A stretch of DNA of 64,000 nucleotides from Sclerurus mexicanus (GCA_013396755.1 VWZF01003010.1:1212769-1276768); one strand, 5' to 3'; shown: positions 1-13,135, numbered from the stretch's first letter. The notes: generated from the sequence alone by a model not told the origin. Made by a program: numbers and translations.

Positions 1-1084
1 TTGGAATAGTTGTAATTCCTTTTGCCCAGTGAAGATTATGTAAAATTGTGTTTTGGGGACTGATGGTGGAGTGATTAGCAGCAAAGTACAGTGTAGTGGG
101 AGGTCACAGAGGTTGAGTGCCCTCCCAGAAATCACTCAGTCTTGAAGGAAGTCTAAATGAGTTGAGCACTAATGCTGCAAAATCTCTTGGCTGGCCACCT
201 GTCTGGAAATGGGTAAGAACTGGTACTTGCCTGAGATTGGCTTGAAAATGGAACTGAGATCCCAGTGTTATGCTTTTAAAAGAAGGAGAAAATAAATGTT
301 GAATTGGGGACAAGGCAGAATTAAATTTGTTTGCCTAAAATTCCGCTTCCTTAAAAATATGTCTAGGTTATGGAAAAAGTAAGATAGTAGTGGGAATTGA
401 TTAAAACAACAACCCACCAAACTCCCACAGATCTTTAAAGCAAGGGAATCAAAAAACCCCTCACAACAGAGAGAAGAGTCATGTGGTCTGTAGCATGTAG
501 CAGTTGTAGGTAGTAGCACCTACTTTGGCTTGACTCCCAGTGAAGTCTCTTTTGGATACATGAGAAGCGCAGCACCAGGGCAAATCCCTTGAAGTACCTC
601 TAATGAGGTCACTCAGAGAGCTGTGTGGTTAGATATAGAAATATGTGCTAGAGGAAAATAAGCTTGGGGTCGTACAACGGGGTTTTTGAAGTATACCTAT
701 GAGATTTAAGGAGACAAATCTCATGGATCTTGAATCTCTCATTTGCAGCTGCCTCAGCAGGCTCAGTAAACATGGCTGTTTCCCTTGCCAGAGAAAGTTC
801 CTAAGGCTGAGAAGAATAAAAATGCAGCTGAAAGCATACTTTCAGAGGCACATAGTGCAGTACCTTCCTGCACCTAGTCACTTGAACCAGATAGTTTTCT
901 GGTAACAAAAAGGGAGGAGTCTTCTTGTGTATCTTCTCTCCCAATTGTGGGGTCCCACCCTTGCACTAGATCTGTCCTCAGTGATTGCCTTTGGAACCTG
1001 ATCATACTAATTAAGACACTAAAACATTTCAGGGTTTTTTTTTTAAGTAGTTTTTAGACATTACAATATGCCAAATTAGCTTGG
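1..1084. other. Non-coding DNA, no gene seen
   Basis: Unique-looking AT-rich sequence with stop codons scattered in all frames. Short open frames of 60-85 codons occur on both strands but show no domain, signal peptide or codon pattern that would support a gene. No repeat family is recognised in this part. Confidence 0.6.
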
Positions 1085-1160
1085 AGCAAGGAGGGAAGGG
1101 AGGTTTATAGATTGGACTGGATGACCTACAAAGGTCCTGTCCAGTAATTTGGTGATTCTG
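1085..1160 (+). mobile_element. CR1 LINE 3' tail, decayed
   Basis: The stretch carries the CR1 3'-end motif 'ttggactggatgacct', then 'aaggtcctgtcca', then 'ggtgattctgg'. These correspond to the usual avian CR1 order of 'ttggactagatgatct', 'aggtcccttccaa' and 'attctatgattct'. Only the last ~75 bp survive and divergence is high, so this is an old 5'-truncated copy in plus orientation. The family call rests on motif order, not on an alignment. Confidence 0.7.
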
Positions 1161-4100
1161 GAGGAAGAGGAAAATTTGATGCAGAAGATGTGTTTGGTTA
1201 TAAGGATATGAGACAAAAACTGTGTGGAGGGAGTAAAGAAGGCCTGATATTTGGGCTTCTGCTTTTTGAAATGGTACTTAATGAAAATGTGTATTCTTGC
1301 ACCGCTTTGTAATTCCATTTCCGTGTCCTGATTTGTCTGACTGTCAGCTGAGACTGGAGGCTCTTCACAGCACAGATCTTGTTATTCAATCTGTCTGTAA
1401 ACTGCCCACCATGGTAGCTGGGGCTATAGAACTACTTGTGAACAGTAATAATAGACCTGTCATATGCTCCAGTAAGTGCTCGCTTTATCTCCTGACATGA
1501 TTTGCTGTGTTTTCAGGGTTTTTTGGTAGGGTGTTATTCAAACTTGTTTTTTTTGGCCAGCAGCTGCCCTTTGAAATAGTTGATATTTTGATAAAATATT
1601 ATTTTAATCCATATTTATAACTATTAAATATTTCCTCATAGCTTCTGCATCTTGGCATACAAAGACAATAATTTGTTCTCTGAGCCTTTTACAGTTTGTA
1701 TTGGTTGGCACAGAGCTGACCTCTCTATATTGGCCATGTTCTCTTGGGTATTTGAATTGAATAACATTGAATTTCAAAGGGAATTCATTCACTTCCATTT
1801 CCTCTCCTACCTTCAAAATTGTGCTGCCAGCATTTTACCATGAATGCCTTCTGATGGGTGAGGTGACCTGCCTCACTTTCATGCAGTCACTTGAACCAAA
1901 TGACCTGTGCTATACTTGACAATTGTATGGTACTTGAGGAAAAGGCCCATTGCATAATACATAGCACATTTTATGATCTGTTAGGTCTCGCATGCCCTAG
2001 AAACTTTTCTGAATTTTTGCAACCCTCTGTGCTACTTTTATTTCAGTGAGCAGTGAGGTTCTTTGTTTTCTGCCTTCAGTCATCTAGTAAAGAGAGTTCA
2101 GATTGCATTTTCCTGCCTCATAGTGAGATATTTTAGGTACAGAATTAATAACTATGCAATAATAAGCTAACCTGTCTGATATTTGCCCAGAATTACTTTA
2201 AATAATGAAAACTATTGTAGTGCAAATCAAAGCACATTTCGCTTGCCACCTCTCCTCAGTCCTCTCCCTAGCCCTCCCTTTTTAAAAGGTTACAGAGGAT
2301 GTAATTCAGAATGAAGCAATGGCTTCATCCTCTCCTTATATCCTTAAGGAATAAGGGCTCTGCGATATGAAAGGGAACATCAGCTGAGGTTGGATCCTAT
2401 CTGTGAACACAGGTATACCTTACAGTTTGAGTATATCCTTTTTCTACAAATGTTCCAAATGTACATTTTCTAAATTCATAGTGGTAAAAGCAAAGCAATA
2501 GTCGTCCACTAGCTCTCCCCTACAGACAATAGAAGTGGTGATGTGTTGCTGTATCCCATCCTCTTGCCTTTCTTGGTATCCCTTCTTTGCTGCTAGTATC
2601 CTAAAATCAGAGCCAAGGTGATTTTAACTGCTGCTTCTTATAAAAAGAAAGAACAAGAGAAAACACCACTACAGTATGAGGGAGTACAAGTTAGATAACT
2701 GGTGACCTGAGACAGCATGCACAGCATGAAATACTTTTTTCAAGTATGTATTCAACCATTTGTGCATTACCTTTTATAACGTCTGTAAAGGCTTATGAGA
2801 ACATTAAGAACTGACTAGAAGGAAAAGCACAGGAAATTCTCCTTTCTCCTCCCCTCTCAGTAATCTACAAGACTGCATGAGTAGTGCCTAGGTTGAAGCC
2901 CTTATGACAATAGCAAAATGTGTAAACCAAAATGCAGTTAATGCTAAAACCAAACTTCCTTTAACAGAAAAAAAAAGTAATCTATTTGTATGGTTGCTTG
3001 CATAACTAAGCCTTTATTAATGTGACTTTTAAACAAATATTCCATATAAAGCCATGATCATCTTGTCAACTTAGGAGTTGAACTGTGTATCAGGGTAGCA
3101 AAAAGTGTCATGGAGCAGATGGGCTTTCAAATATTTCCTGAGCCTTAAGTCCTCAGCAGGACTGTGAATATGTTCCTTGTAGATGCACCTGGATGAGCGC
3201 ATTTGTACAAAATAGACCATTAGAGATAGACGATGGGTGTAAGATGCAGGCAGTCAGGGTTACATGAGAGGAAAGTGAAATGTCTGTTTGAGAAGAGAGA
3301 GGCAGAGAAAGCACTCTCCCTAAGGGTCCTCCCAAAACACCCTGTTTAAATATTTATACTACTTAATGGTGTATATATACAGTGTATATACTACAATGGA
3401 GAAGTGAGTGCTGTATGCCTGGCCTTGCAGCCAGTAGCTCTTTCTGGTTAAAGGGGTGATGATTGCAGTGGTAACCGTGTGAACTTCTAAATATAAGCCT
3501 GTGGAAATGTTTGGGTATATGAGGGGAGAGTCAGGAGAAAGCCCAAGACAATGAACCCTCACTGAAGTTATTGTCTGAACAAACCAGCTCAACATGAGCA
3601 TCGTTATACCTTCAGACCTTCCAGTAGCTATAATTTCTCATGGTACAGAACTTATAAGCATGAGTGGCTGGAGCAACTGTTCACATGAATACAATCCATA
3701 GTTTAGGGGAAAATTTAGATTCAAGAGTACAAATAAAGTTTAAACAAGAGAAGGTTAATAAAGGAAGATTATTAAAGATAAAAGTATTCATCCACCAAAT
3801 GGAAGAAAAAAACCACCAACATGTACAAAAGCTGCAATAGCTCTTATACGTGCTCGTTTGTTGATATGAAAAGGGCTATACACCAGAACATGCTAGTGGC
3901 AGACAGGTAATTGTCTCCTGCCATAAGCTAATGCATATACAATATGTAAAACTTGGAGATTTTGTATTTGTTTGTTTTTAAATGACTTTGTTCTGTTCCA
4001 GTCAGTCAATGAATAATGTATGCTGTGTGAGGGAAGATATACTAAGTACAATGGAATAAAGGTAAGCCACAAATTATAAAAGCAGCATTTCAGATTCCTA

Positions 4101-6183
4101 CTGTAAATTTCACCTCTGTACCTAGAGCTACAGATTTTGTTGGCTAGGCATGCCCAAATGTCTCCTCTACCTATCCATAGGAACCCCAAGGACAGAGTCA
4201 CATGGGAAATGGACTATGTGGCTTCTAACCAGTTCCAACAGATTCCATACTTCCAGAATATTGCACAGTCTCCATTATGTTATGTTGTCTTAAAACTTTA
4301 TCCATGAATATTTAGATGAGAAGTAACTTATGCTGCTAACAAGTGTTTTGCTTTAAAGAAAAATAACAACTGAAAGTATTTTTATCTGTCTTAAGTGCTA
4401 ATTTAATTTTACACCTAATTTTTAGATGCAAGGTTAATTTGGTTTAGAAAAAGGTAGTTGGTAACAGGATAAAGGTGTTTTGAACAGCTTAGAACACTTC
4501 CTAGAAATCCTTGTAGATGCATCTTCAGGAGGTATGCAGCCTTCTTAGAAATGACATTGGAGTTCTGATGAATTAACATTGTCTTTTGCTCTGACAGAAA
4601 GACTTGTAAATGGTATTCAGAAGAACAATAAGTGTTAAAGAAGTAGGTCAGCTTGTCAAATAAATAGCCTGGCTTACCCAGAGGCCTTGATTTGCTGGCA
4701 TTTTGAGATTCTGGGCCAGCTTTGTACCAAATCTCCTCATCCCATACTGTATTTAATCCATACCCTTCTTTGTGGCTTGTCAAAGATTTATTTGATATAC
4801 TGTTCGTATGAAAACTAATATTCCAGGGCTGAATTTTTTTAGTAGCTAGTTTAACTTGATTCACTGTGACATTCTTATGTGTAATGACATCTTAGCTACC
4901 AGTTTCACATCATTAATTATGATATTGCTCTGTACTGTGACAAGCGGCCTAAATTAAAACTTGTTTTAAAATGTATAAACTGACATTTTTCGGGGTCATT
5001 TATTTTGTGAAGTAATAGATATTGCAGGCATGAAGGAAATATTACTCCAAATTCTGTGTTTTGCTAACAATGTTTTCGGAGCAATAGCTGTTGAATAGAC
5101 AGAAATACTATTGATGTGAGGACCGTTTTTTCCTGTTTACCCCAACTCAATGTTTCAAAAGCAACAAGAGTTGTGAAAAATATTTTATCTTTCCTTGAAG
5201 AATTCTACTGAATGTGACCTGACATTATCCACTTAAGCATATGGCTATAAAGTGTGTTCCAAAAGTCTTTCTAAAGGAATTTAAGCATTCCTAAGACACA
5301 GGCTTAGGAATTTAATCTAAATTGTTTAGGATTAACTAAAAAAATAATCATGATCATTTTATTCGGTGAATAATGGATTTCCTTAATCTGATTTGAAAAC
5401 TAGATGGAACAGCAGTACTTGCTGTATTTTTGCATACAGCAAAAAGGGACTGTGAGAAAAAGTGCTCTGATTGTGTGATTTCACCTTTTTTATGTTCGTT
5501 TTCACAGTTTACCATATTATTTTGGGCATACGTTTGTTTGAAAGAAATGGTAGCTTCCTGCTCCCTTTACATTTCAGCAGTGCAGGTATCTAATAGCTCT
5601 TTGCTCCTTTTCTGCAAGGAGACATGCATTTGGTTTGTTAACAGATGGTCTTTTTTTCTACAGTGCTAATCAAACTTTGATACATTTGGATTTGCACAAG
5701 GAAAAAGCTGACAAGGCTGACTGAATGCATCTGCTTAGCTCTTCCTTGCAGTTCCTGAGAAATGACTCAATATTCACTTAAGGCTGAAATGCTGGAGTTA
5801 GAGAATCAATTTGGTGGCAAAAACGTCATTTTCTATAATCAACTAGGGCAGAGTGGCTGCTCACGCATCTCAAAATAACGCTCAGGTTGACAGCACTGAC
5901 TGCTTTTAATTGACGAATTGCAGCATGACTGTTTAGCAGCATCTGAGCAACATCCTGTTTGTGAAAAACCCTACTAACCAGGGAATTCCACTTAGCTGTT
6001 CTGAATTGGGTTATTTTATAAACAAAGCAGTCTCAAGTCTTGTTCTTCAAACCATGTTTTGATATGTGAGGAAGTTCTGCATTTAAAGAGCTTTCAGTAT
6101 TGAGGGTCAAATCAGACTCTTGGTATTGGAATTGATCCGACAAGAAGGGGTGGTCCAGTAGTCTTTCCATGTGAATAAATACT

Positions 6184-6252
6184 GGGTTGTTTTTGATTTT
6201 GTTTTGGTTTTCTTGTTTTTTGTTTGTTTGTTTGTGGTGTTTTGTTTTTTAA
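6184..6252. repeat. T/G-rich (GTTT)-type low-complexity tract
   Basis: Repeated GTTT and GTTTT units mixed with poly-T. The core 'tgtttgtttgtttg' lies near 6221-6234. It is simple-sequence DNA with no sign of function. Confidence 0.8.
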
Positions 6253-6396
6253 ACTTCTCCCTGGAAGGTAAAAAAAGGGTATATCTTAACTTTCTGCTAG
6301 GTTCTTCTTGGTGTCCATGTCAGTAACATGTATGATACCTGCGCTGCTACAAGCAGCCCTATCTTTTGCTGTTTAGACTCCCCACTGAATCCTGAT

Positions 6397-6423
6397 GTGC
6401 TATCTGTGCTATCTGTGCTACTT
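6397..6423. repeat. 9-bp tandem repeat, three copies
   Basis: The unit 'gtgctatct' is present twice exactly, followed by a third copy that differs at its end ('gtgctactt'). This is a small minisatellite-like slip, probably neutral. Confidence 0.85.
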
Positions 6424-8009
6424 ATACTGTGGAAAGTTAACCTTTTATCTTTCCACATTTTTTTCTTTCTACGCTTTATCAACATGTGAGATAATGAGTT
6501 CCAAGTATTTATACTGAGTCTATTGTTATAATATTGCATATTATTGTGCATAATTTTTATGCAGCTCTAGCTTTTCACTTGTTGAAACAGAAATTCAGAC
6601 TCATCTGTGCTAAAATGATGCGAATGATCTCCTTGGTGGTTGTGTTCTTGCACAGCACTACTAGATAGAAATGCATGTCCTACCACAGAGAAAGGTCAAA
6701 ATTGTCATAGGGAAGTTCAGTTAAGTTTAGCATTGAAAAACAGTTTGAGAACACAGTGACAAGAAATGAGTCCCTGCAGGGCATCCATCATCTGGGGCTT
6801 CCTTAGCATATCTTTTGTGACTGTTGCAGAAAAGAGGCTTGTAGGAGGACATATGGTAATAAATACCATCTATTCTTTTGTCAACTGAAGACTCATATGA
6901 TTTCCAAGAGCATTTCTGGCTCATTTTTATCTATAGATTCTGTCCTACAAATGAGTAGCTCTGCTTACAAAATTGTTTATGACCAGAGAATGTTTTAATA
7001 CTCTAATGATTAGAGAGAACATACAAAGAATCTGAACAGAGCAGATAAAACATGAAAAGAATGAAGGAGTTGATAAGAAAAGTTGAGTGTACAATGGATA
7101 TAGTGGACCTCTGCTTTCCAGTGAAGGGAACTCCAAGTAATTAATGTGCTTTATAACAAGTCCATATTCTATAAATATTTTAGTGTGTTCAAACTGATCT
7201 CTCTAAGTCAGCAATTTAAAAATGAATTTATATGGGCAACACCAGATAATAAAAGTTTTATTTTTCAGTCAGGGAATTTAACTGGATAATGTTGGAGTGT
7301 ATGGCTTGCGGGATTTAAGAAAGTGGAATTTGACTGGTTTACTTGGTGCTCTTTATTCCATCTTAATTTATGTTCCTGTGAATGGATAACTCCAATCAAC
7401 TATGTGAAAAAAGAAATTTTGAAATTAGTATTTTGAAAGACAGAAAAAATTCAATGAGTGTCATGAAAATATTGCAAAGGATTCTTGAAATGACAGTACT
7501 AAAGAAGGGTGGTAACAGGACTGACTTAGTGTTTCTCTGTGGACCATACTTATGCAAGTCTTGGAACTGCAGTTTTACCTGAAGCTTCTAGAATATGAGA
7601 GAAGGCAAGGAATGCTGAGTTTTGAGACAATTTTTTGGTTTCCTTTCTTAACTGTTCTTTTTAGAGTGAGATGTGAAGAATATTTAGTTACCTTTGGTTG
7701 TGCTTTGTTAAAAAAACAAAACAAAACCCAGTCAATATTGACAGGACTTACCTGCTGCCATTGGCTTGGACACCCAGCTGCTTTCTGTGGTTGTTACCTC
7801 AAGTGAGCTGTGCCACGATGTTTTCCTTTATATATCACATATCCAAGAGACTTACAGTATAGTGAAGTTTTTTGTTTGTTTGAGATGGTTTGTTTTGTCT
7901 TTTTAATTTCAGTGCAACATTCATAACTCCAATCATTATTTGAATGATTTTGGTCCACTTTTATTCATCCTAGTTCTGATTTCAGTGCAATAGTAAGTAT
8001 TGTTGGAAT

Positions 8010-8020
8010 ATTCTATATAT
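8010..8020. repeat. Target-site duplication, left copy
   Basis: The 11-mer 'attctatatat' occurs here and again exactly at 8614-8624, on either side of the RTE-like insertion. A perfect 11-bp direct repeat at the two ends of a compositionally distinct segment is the expected mark of target-primed reverse transcription. Confidence 0.8.
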
Positions 8021-8613
8021 CATCATCATGTCATGGCTAGGCTTTGCGAACGAAGATTTGGAAAGGGCTCTACCCACACTTGCTGCAAGCATGTTGGTGG
8101 CTAAAAAAGCCAATGTGAGATAGGCAAGTCCAATTGCAAAAGGCACAGCAGAAAGTTTCCATTGGCACTACTGGCGAGGCACAGTTCTTCCTGCATACTT
8201 TGCAAGTGTACATGAATCTCTATAGCCTGTGCAATGGACTTTTTAGGTTAGGCGCAGCGTGCGCAGAACTGGCCCCACCCTTTATTCCTAAGATTCATCT
8301 ACCAGGGCCTAGCGAGCTTGGACAGTCACAGCAAAGTCCTCAGGATGTAGGTTTGGTTAGAGTATCCTTCTTGTAGATGGATGGCCTTACAGGGCTGTCC
8401 GTGTTTGGAGTTAGAGTTGTCCTTCTCCTAGGATGGTTGCCAGGGGGCTAGCGAGCCCATCCTGCCCGTGGACACACTTTGTCTGACCCTTCAGGTAAGA
8501 CTTGACTAGCATGGGAGACCCTACCGGAGGCATGTACCACTGCCAGCACAGCTCGCAACCTCATAAGGGCATGCAAGCTTCTCCCTCATGACAAGGGGGT
8601 GTCCATGGAGAAG
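8021..8613 (-). mobile_element. 5'-truncated RTE-clade LINE (AviRTE-like)
   Basis: A 593-bp insertion bounded by perfect 11-bp direct repeats. Read on the minus strand it ends in 'cttcgttcgcaaagcctagc' and then a short (ATG)n tail, seen on the plus strand as 'catcatcatg' at 8021-8030. Non-LTR elements of the RTE clade typically end in such short microsatellite tails instead of poly-A, and the sequence just before the tail resembles RTE 3' ends as I remember them. The minus strand has stops in the frames I translated at the 5' end and shows no reverse transcriptase motif, so this is probably 3' untranslated sequence of a copy truncated at 8613. It holds about a dozen CpG sites, far more than its flanks, which suggests a younger insertion. 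An open frame of 80 codons on the plus strand inside it (8134-8376) runs antisense to the element. An unknown non-autonomous element is the main alternative. The insertion itself is well supported; the clade name is moderately supported. Confidence 0.72.
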
Positions 8614-8624
8614 ATTCTATATAT
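8614..8624. repeat. Target-site duplication, right copy
   Basis: Exact second copy of the 11-mer at 8010-8020. It directly abuts the truncated 5' end of the minus-strand RTE-like element. Confidence 0.8.
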
Positions 8625-9677
8625 ATTGCCTTAGCAAAATGACCGTATTTGTACTGATAACTGAAAATAAAGCATCGTAAATTTTTAATAAGGCATTTTC
8701 TTTCCCTTTCTATATCAAGTCGTCCTAACACCCTAAAATTAATTTAAATTACTATATTCTTTTTTCTTTATTTTTATAGAAACTGATTCTTCAGCAACTG
8801 AAGATGTTCTTCACTTTTTAGTATATGCACATTTTAATAACATATATTTATCAGACTGATACATGTTATACCTCAATATTTAATTTTTTCTTAAGGTATT
8901 ACTGAGAAAATCAGTTAAATGAAGAAATTATTACTGTTTCAGGCAATATATTTTCTCTATTGCACAACGATAATTAAGCCGGCATTTTTTGGAAGACTGT
9001 AGTTTGTTCCCTCATCACTAATCAGAGATTCAGGAATTCTGTATCTGCAAGGCAGAATAATCCTTTCTGTACATCGTATCTGTGATGTTTCTCTTTTATG
9101 ACTTACAACACATCACGTTGTGTCTCATAATGTTATGATAAAACTTTCCTTATAGTGATTGTACACATTGTTGTTCCAAAGCTATCAGATTTGGGTTATA
9201 GAATAGTCCAATTGTATCAGTAAAAAAATTAAAACTAAATAATTTTGCTTTTTTTAGTAGCATGGAATAAAAAAATAATGCAGTTAAGGGACAGAGGTGA
9301 AGCAGCTGAGTTACCTAGAAACTATGGCAAGCCAACATTCCCTTGATGCTTTAATTCAAGCATTTCATGATTTGGCGGCTATATATCAATGGTGACACAT
9401 CTTTTTCCATGATAAACTGTTTTTTTTAATATAAGCCAGAATATCGGTGTTGGGTTGTCAGATATGAGGTAATTTTATGATGCATGTATAACTCTCCTTC
9501 CTTATAAATGTCCAGATTGATCCATATTTCCACAGAAGACAAAATTGGAAAATTCTTAGATCAAAAAACAATTACAGTTTGAGCAAAGTTTACTCTTCTA
9601 GTTGAAGTAGAGCTGACAACAGCAAGTTTTGTCACAGCACTGTAGAATTGTGCTATACAGTGAGAGTTCCTTAGGTC
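8625..9677. other. Non-coding AT-rich DNA
   Basis: Compositionally sharply different from the CpG-bearing insertion to its left. An AATAAA occurs at about 8666-8671, but nothing upstream looks like a transcript end. No gene or repeat is recognised. Confidence 0.55.
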
Positions 9678-9723
9678 ATCATAGAATCATAGAATGATTT
9701 GAGTTGGAAGAGGTCCTAAAAAT
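9678..9723 (-). mobile_element. CR1 LINE 3' tail
   Basis: The plus strand reads 'atcatagaatcatagaatga', then 'tttgagttggaagaggtcct'. This is the reverse complement of the CR1 3' terminus. Only about 45 bp are present, so it is either a severely 5'-truncated insertion or a remnant cut by a later deletion. Confidence 0.85.
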
Positions 9724-12700
9724 GAAGCAAAAGTGATGTTAATTCTCAGGGCATTATTTATGGTTAGTGACGTTATGCATAACTGCTTCTCCCTGCAATT
9801 GCAGTACTAGAGATTTTTAGATCACACTAAATTCCTGTGCAGGGATGTATCTTGTGTTGTCTAAGCAGTTACTGTTTGGACTCAGATGTGATTGCACATC
9901 AGGGCCTGATAAATGATTTAGCTTTGTTTTAGTCTTTTGCGCACAAAAGTGTAGGAAGAACAATGAGACTCCAAAATCTACAGGTGGATTTTTTTATGCG
10001 TAGTAGTACAACATGCAGTAAGTTCAACCAAATATGGAAAGAAAGATGTCCAACATCTAAGGGCTGTTAATTTTTAAACAGTAAAGGAGAAATGAGTTGG
10101 GAGAAGGAAGTGCATCCAACCTCTTCCTCTACAGCAGCTTAACATGAATACTTTGTAGTGTATTTATGCAGCAAGTAGAGGGTGTGAGTGCTGTCTTTCT
10201 TTAGCAAAGCGAATACTTTTATAAGACATGATTACTTTTACTATGCATTGGCAGAGTTTTCCTTGGTTGACTTCATATTTGGACTGCGGTTTTCCATGTT
10301 TTGTTGCAAAGGTGGAAAACATTAAAGTGCCTGTGATCTTTCCTGGTATATTTCTGTAGCAAATGTCTATTTGTGGTCTGTTATAAATTTTTGGGTGATA
10401 GAAAGTGTTATGGAGATGAAACAGGCTCTTCATAGCCATTAAGAATTACAATTAATGTCATGCATGTGATTGGAGCACTGAGCTTCATGGCCCAGGTTCT
10501 TCTTCTCGTATGTTCCCTTGCTTTGGATTCATGGACACGATAAGTAGGTAAACGTAGCTCAGATGTGGATCTGCTACTGAAACTTGGTTTATAAAGTCCC
10601 TCTATAAAGAGAGGGAAGATTTGGGATGTACATTTTCGAATGCTTATCTTTAAATACTGTTGCTGGGACTTTTGAAATGTAACATTAAACCTGTGATGTG
10701 CTACTTGGGCATATTTTAGTAGTTGAAGATCTCCTTAGATCACAACTAGTATGTAAGCTATAAAAAAAATGAACTCAGAATAATCTGCATTGTCATAGAT
10801 TTTCCTCACAATTCCAGCTGATGCCAAAATCTGAAAAAAGCCGCCTCCTTGCTTCTCACCCACTGGGACAATTTGGGGTAATAACATGGTTCATGTATGT
10901 GCTTTATTCACATGCATGCATTTCATATCTCTTTAAACTCTATGTATCTGTATATGTGAACTCATATTTGTAGATGGGGTAAGGGTGCTAGTGCAGATGC
11001 AGTCCAGATTCATACATGTTGTAAGACCATGTCACATCCAAGCATTTAGAGCTAAAATTCTTCTTCAAAGTCTAATAGAATACTAGGATTTTCACAACTT
11101 TAGAGGGTCCTCTGAGATAGGATGAGAGGAACAACTGAGCCTTCAAAGAATACTTGCTCATAGCTTTTTAAAGATGCTGACCTAATAGTCTGAAGACCCA
11201 TATTCTTCCTTGGAAATAGAAACCATATGCTTTGTTTCTGAAGATATTATGAGACCATATTTGTTAGAATCTAATTATCTATACAGTAATCATCTTCTGA
11301 ATGCAAGTGAGGTGCAACAGTCTTAAAAGGCATGGAAATAACACATAAACTTTCAGCTTAGCTAAAGAAACATAATGATTATATAAACAGAACTAGCCTC
11401 AAAAAAATTGCCCTTTTAACTCCCTGTAGAGAAATTATGTTGCCTCCATGTAAGAGATAAGATGAACTGACATGAAGCCTCATGCGGGATATGCTAAAAC
11501 AAGTACCTATCTTTAGTCAGATTTCTGGACTTATCTTTCAAGAGGTTAAACTGTAATTGACAGAAAATCTATAGCTTTGTTGTCTGTTGAAGTACATTTC
11601 CTGATTCCTACACCATAATCACAGGACTTTCCTATCTTAGTAGAAAGTCAGTTATCTCCATATCTGCAATTACTTAATGCAGTCTGACTAATCCTGAGGC
11701 ATATGGAGCCAAAAGTGAAGTGGTTATGAAGATCAAAAAAGAAAACATTTCTGAAGTGTAATTCAGCAGCATGTGCCATTGTAACTTCAACACCTCCAGT
11801 GTTTGAATAAAACTTTAGATCAGAATTTTAGAGGTTGTGTAAGAAATGCACAGGAAGATAAAGATGTGTTGTCCATTCAGTTCCATATCAAATATTTTTT
11901 CAGGTCAGCATGGAGAAAAAAGTCTTTGAATCATCAACTTACTAAGAAAACTATGACTTTGAGGATCAGGAAAACATTGCCTTATTTGGACTATGGCAGC
12001 AAAATATCTATTTCACAATTTCTGATATTAAAGTAGAAGACAGGAAGGATAAAAGTGGTCATTAAAAAGGATCAGGGACAGCGGTTGGCTCAATGAGCTT
12101 GTTTTTCGCTGTAACACTTCTCACAAAGTTGGGAAAAGGGAAATTATATAAAGTATCTATAATATAGTGTAAGTGAATTTATAACAAAACATTTTAAAAC
12201 TTTGAGGAACATGCTACAACTAAACCCACAATGAATATATTTATGATGATGCATATGCAATCAGCAGCTGAGGTGGGACTTTGGGAGTACTGTTCAGAAC
12301 GTTTCAAAGCATTGGTGTCATGTGAAGGTATAGATATCTTTCTATACTAATTTTTCATTCCAATATGCAACTTTGAAGTGTTGGGGACTTGGGGAAAGGT
12401 GGCAGTTGTGTATGATTGGCAAGAGAGTCTGCTATTGCCCAGAGGCATAGTGTGAAGAAAGAGTGGATCTGAAAAGCAACAACTAAGAACTCAACAGCAA
12501 TAAGGATCAGCTCCCTGAAGCACTTTTTCTTACTCTCCTTCATATGCGTGATTGGGGCAGTGGTATGGCTTCCCTCTGGTAACTAGGGATTGTCAAAAGG
12601 CTCTGTCTTAGAAACTTCACAGCTCTTAGAGCAGTGAAGCTGGAATTCAAAAGAAGGCTCTCACCTAGCCTTATGCACACAATCCCACAGTGGTGACACA

Positions 12701-13075
12701 GATCACTTGAAGCTCAGATTTTTAGTTTCTTTTAATTTTGTAGCCTAATTTTATTCAGTTTATACTTTGGTGTATTAAGCAATTAATCACGTCTTAATGC
12801 CTCAAGCTGGATATCCATAAAATAATGTGCTCTTACTGACTATGTGGGAAAACCTTGGAAGAAATTATTTCCCTAGTTCATGCATTATAAATGCAGTGAG
12901 GGAATCCAGACCTTCCTTGTGCTGTTTCACCTTGGAATTGCCACCTTTACCTGAAATATCTTTCCTTACTGTCTCCATACCTCTCTGCAAATGTAGGGTA
13001 AAAGTCCTCCAACAATTTGTGATATATGCGAAACTGAGGAGGAAAAACACTCCTGTCATTGATGCCTTAGGACTT

Positions 13076-13135
13076 GATATATTCATAAATATATAAATAT
13101 ATATATTTGTATATTTGTAAATTTTTATATAGTTG
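13076..13135. repeat. AT-alternating low-complexity tract
   Basis: A run made almost entirely of A and T, with repeated 'atatat' blocks. It is adjacent to, but not clearly part of, the hairpin region that follows. Confidence 0.7.

Larger units (their letters stand above)
1161..8009. other. Non-coding DNA with minor low-complexity tracts
   Basis: No gene is supported. The longest open frame, about 150 codons on the minus strand at 4415-4864, has no recognisable domain. Visible structure is limited to a 9-bp tandem repeat at 6397-6423 and a T/G-rich tract at 6184-6252. The segment 5815-5960 keeps several CpG dinucleotides in otherwise CpG-poor DNA, but no function can be read from it. Confidence 0.55.

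Noticed and set aside
4415..4864. Minus-strand open frame of 149 codons
   Set aside because: No domain, repeat or signal sequence is recognised, and a frame of this length is plausible by chance in 64 kb.
8660..8680. AATAAA after the RTE-like insertion as a transcript end
   Set aside because: It lies outside the target-site duplication in AT-rich flank, where such hexamers are common by chance.
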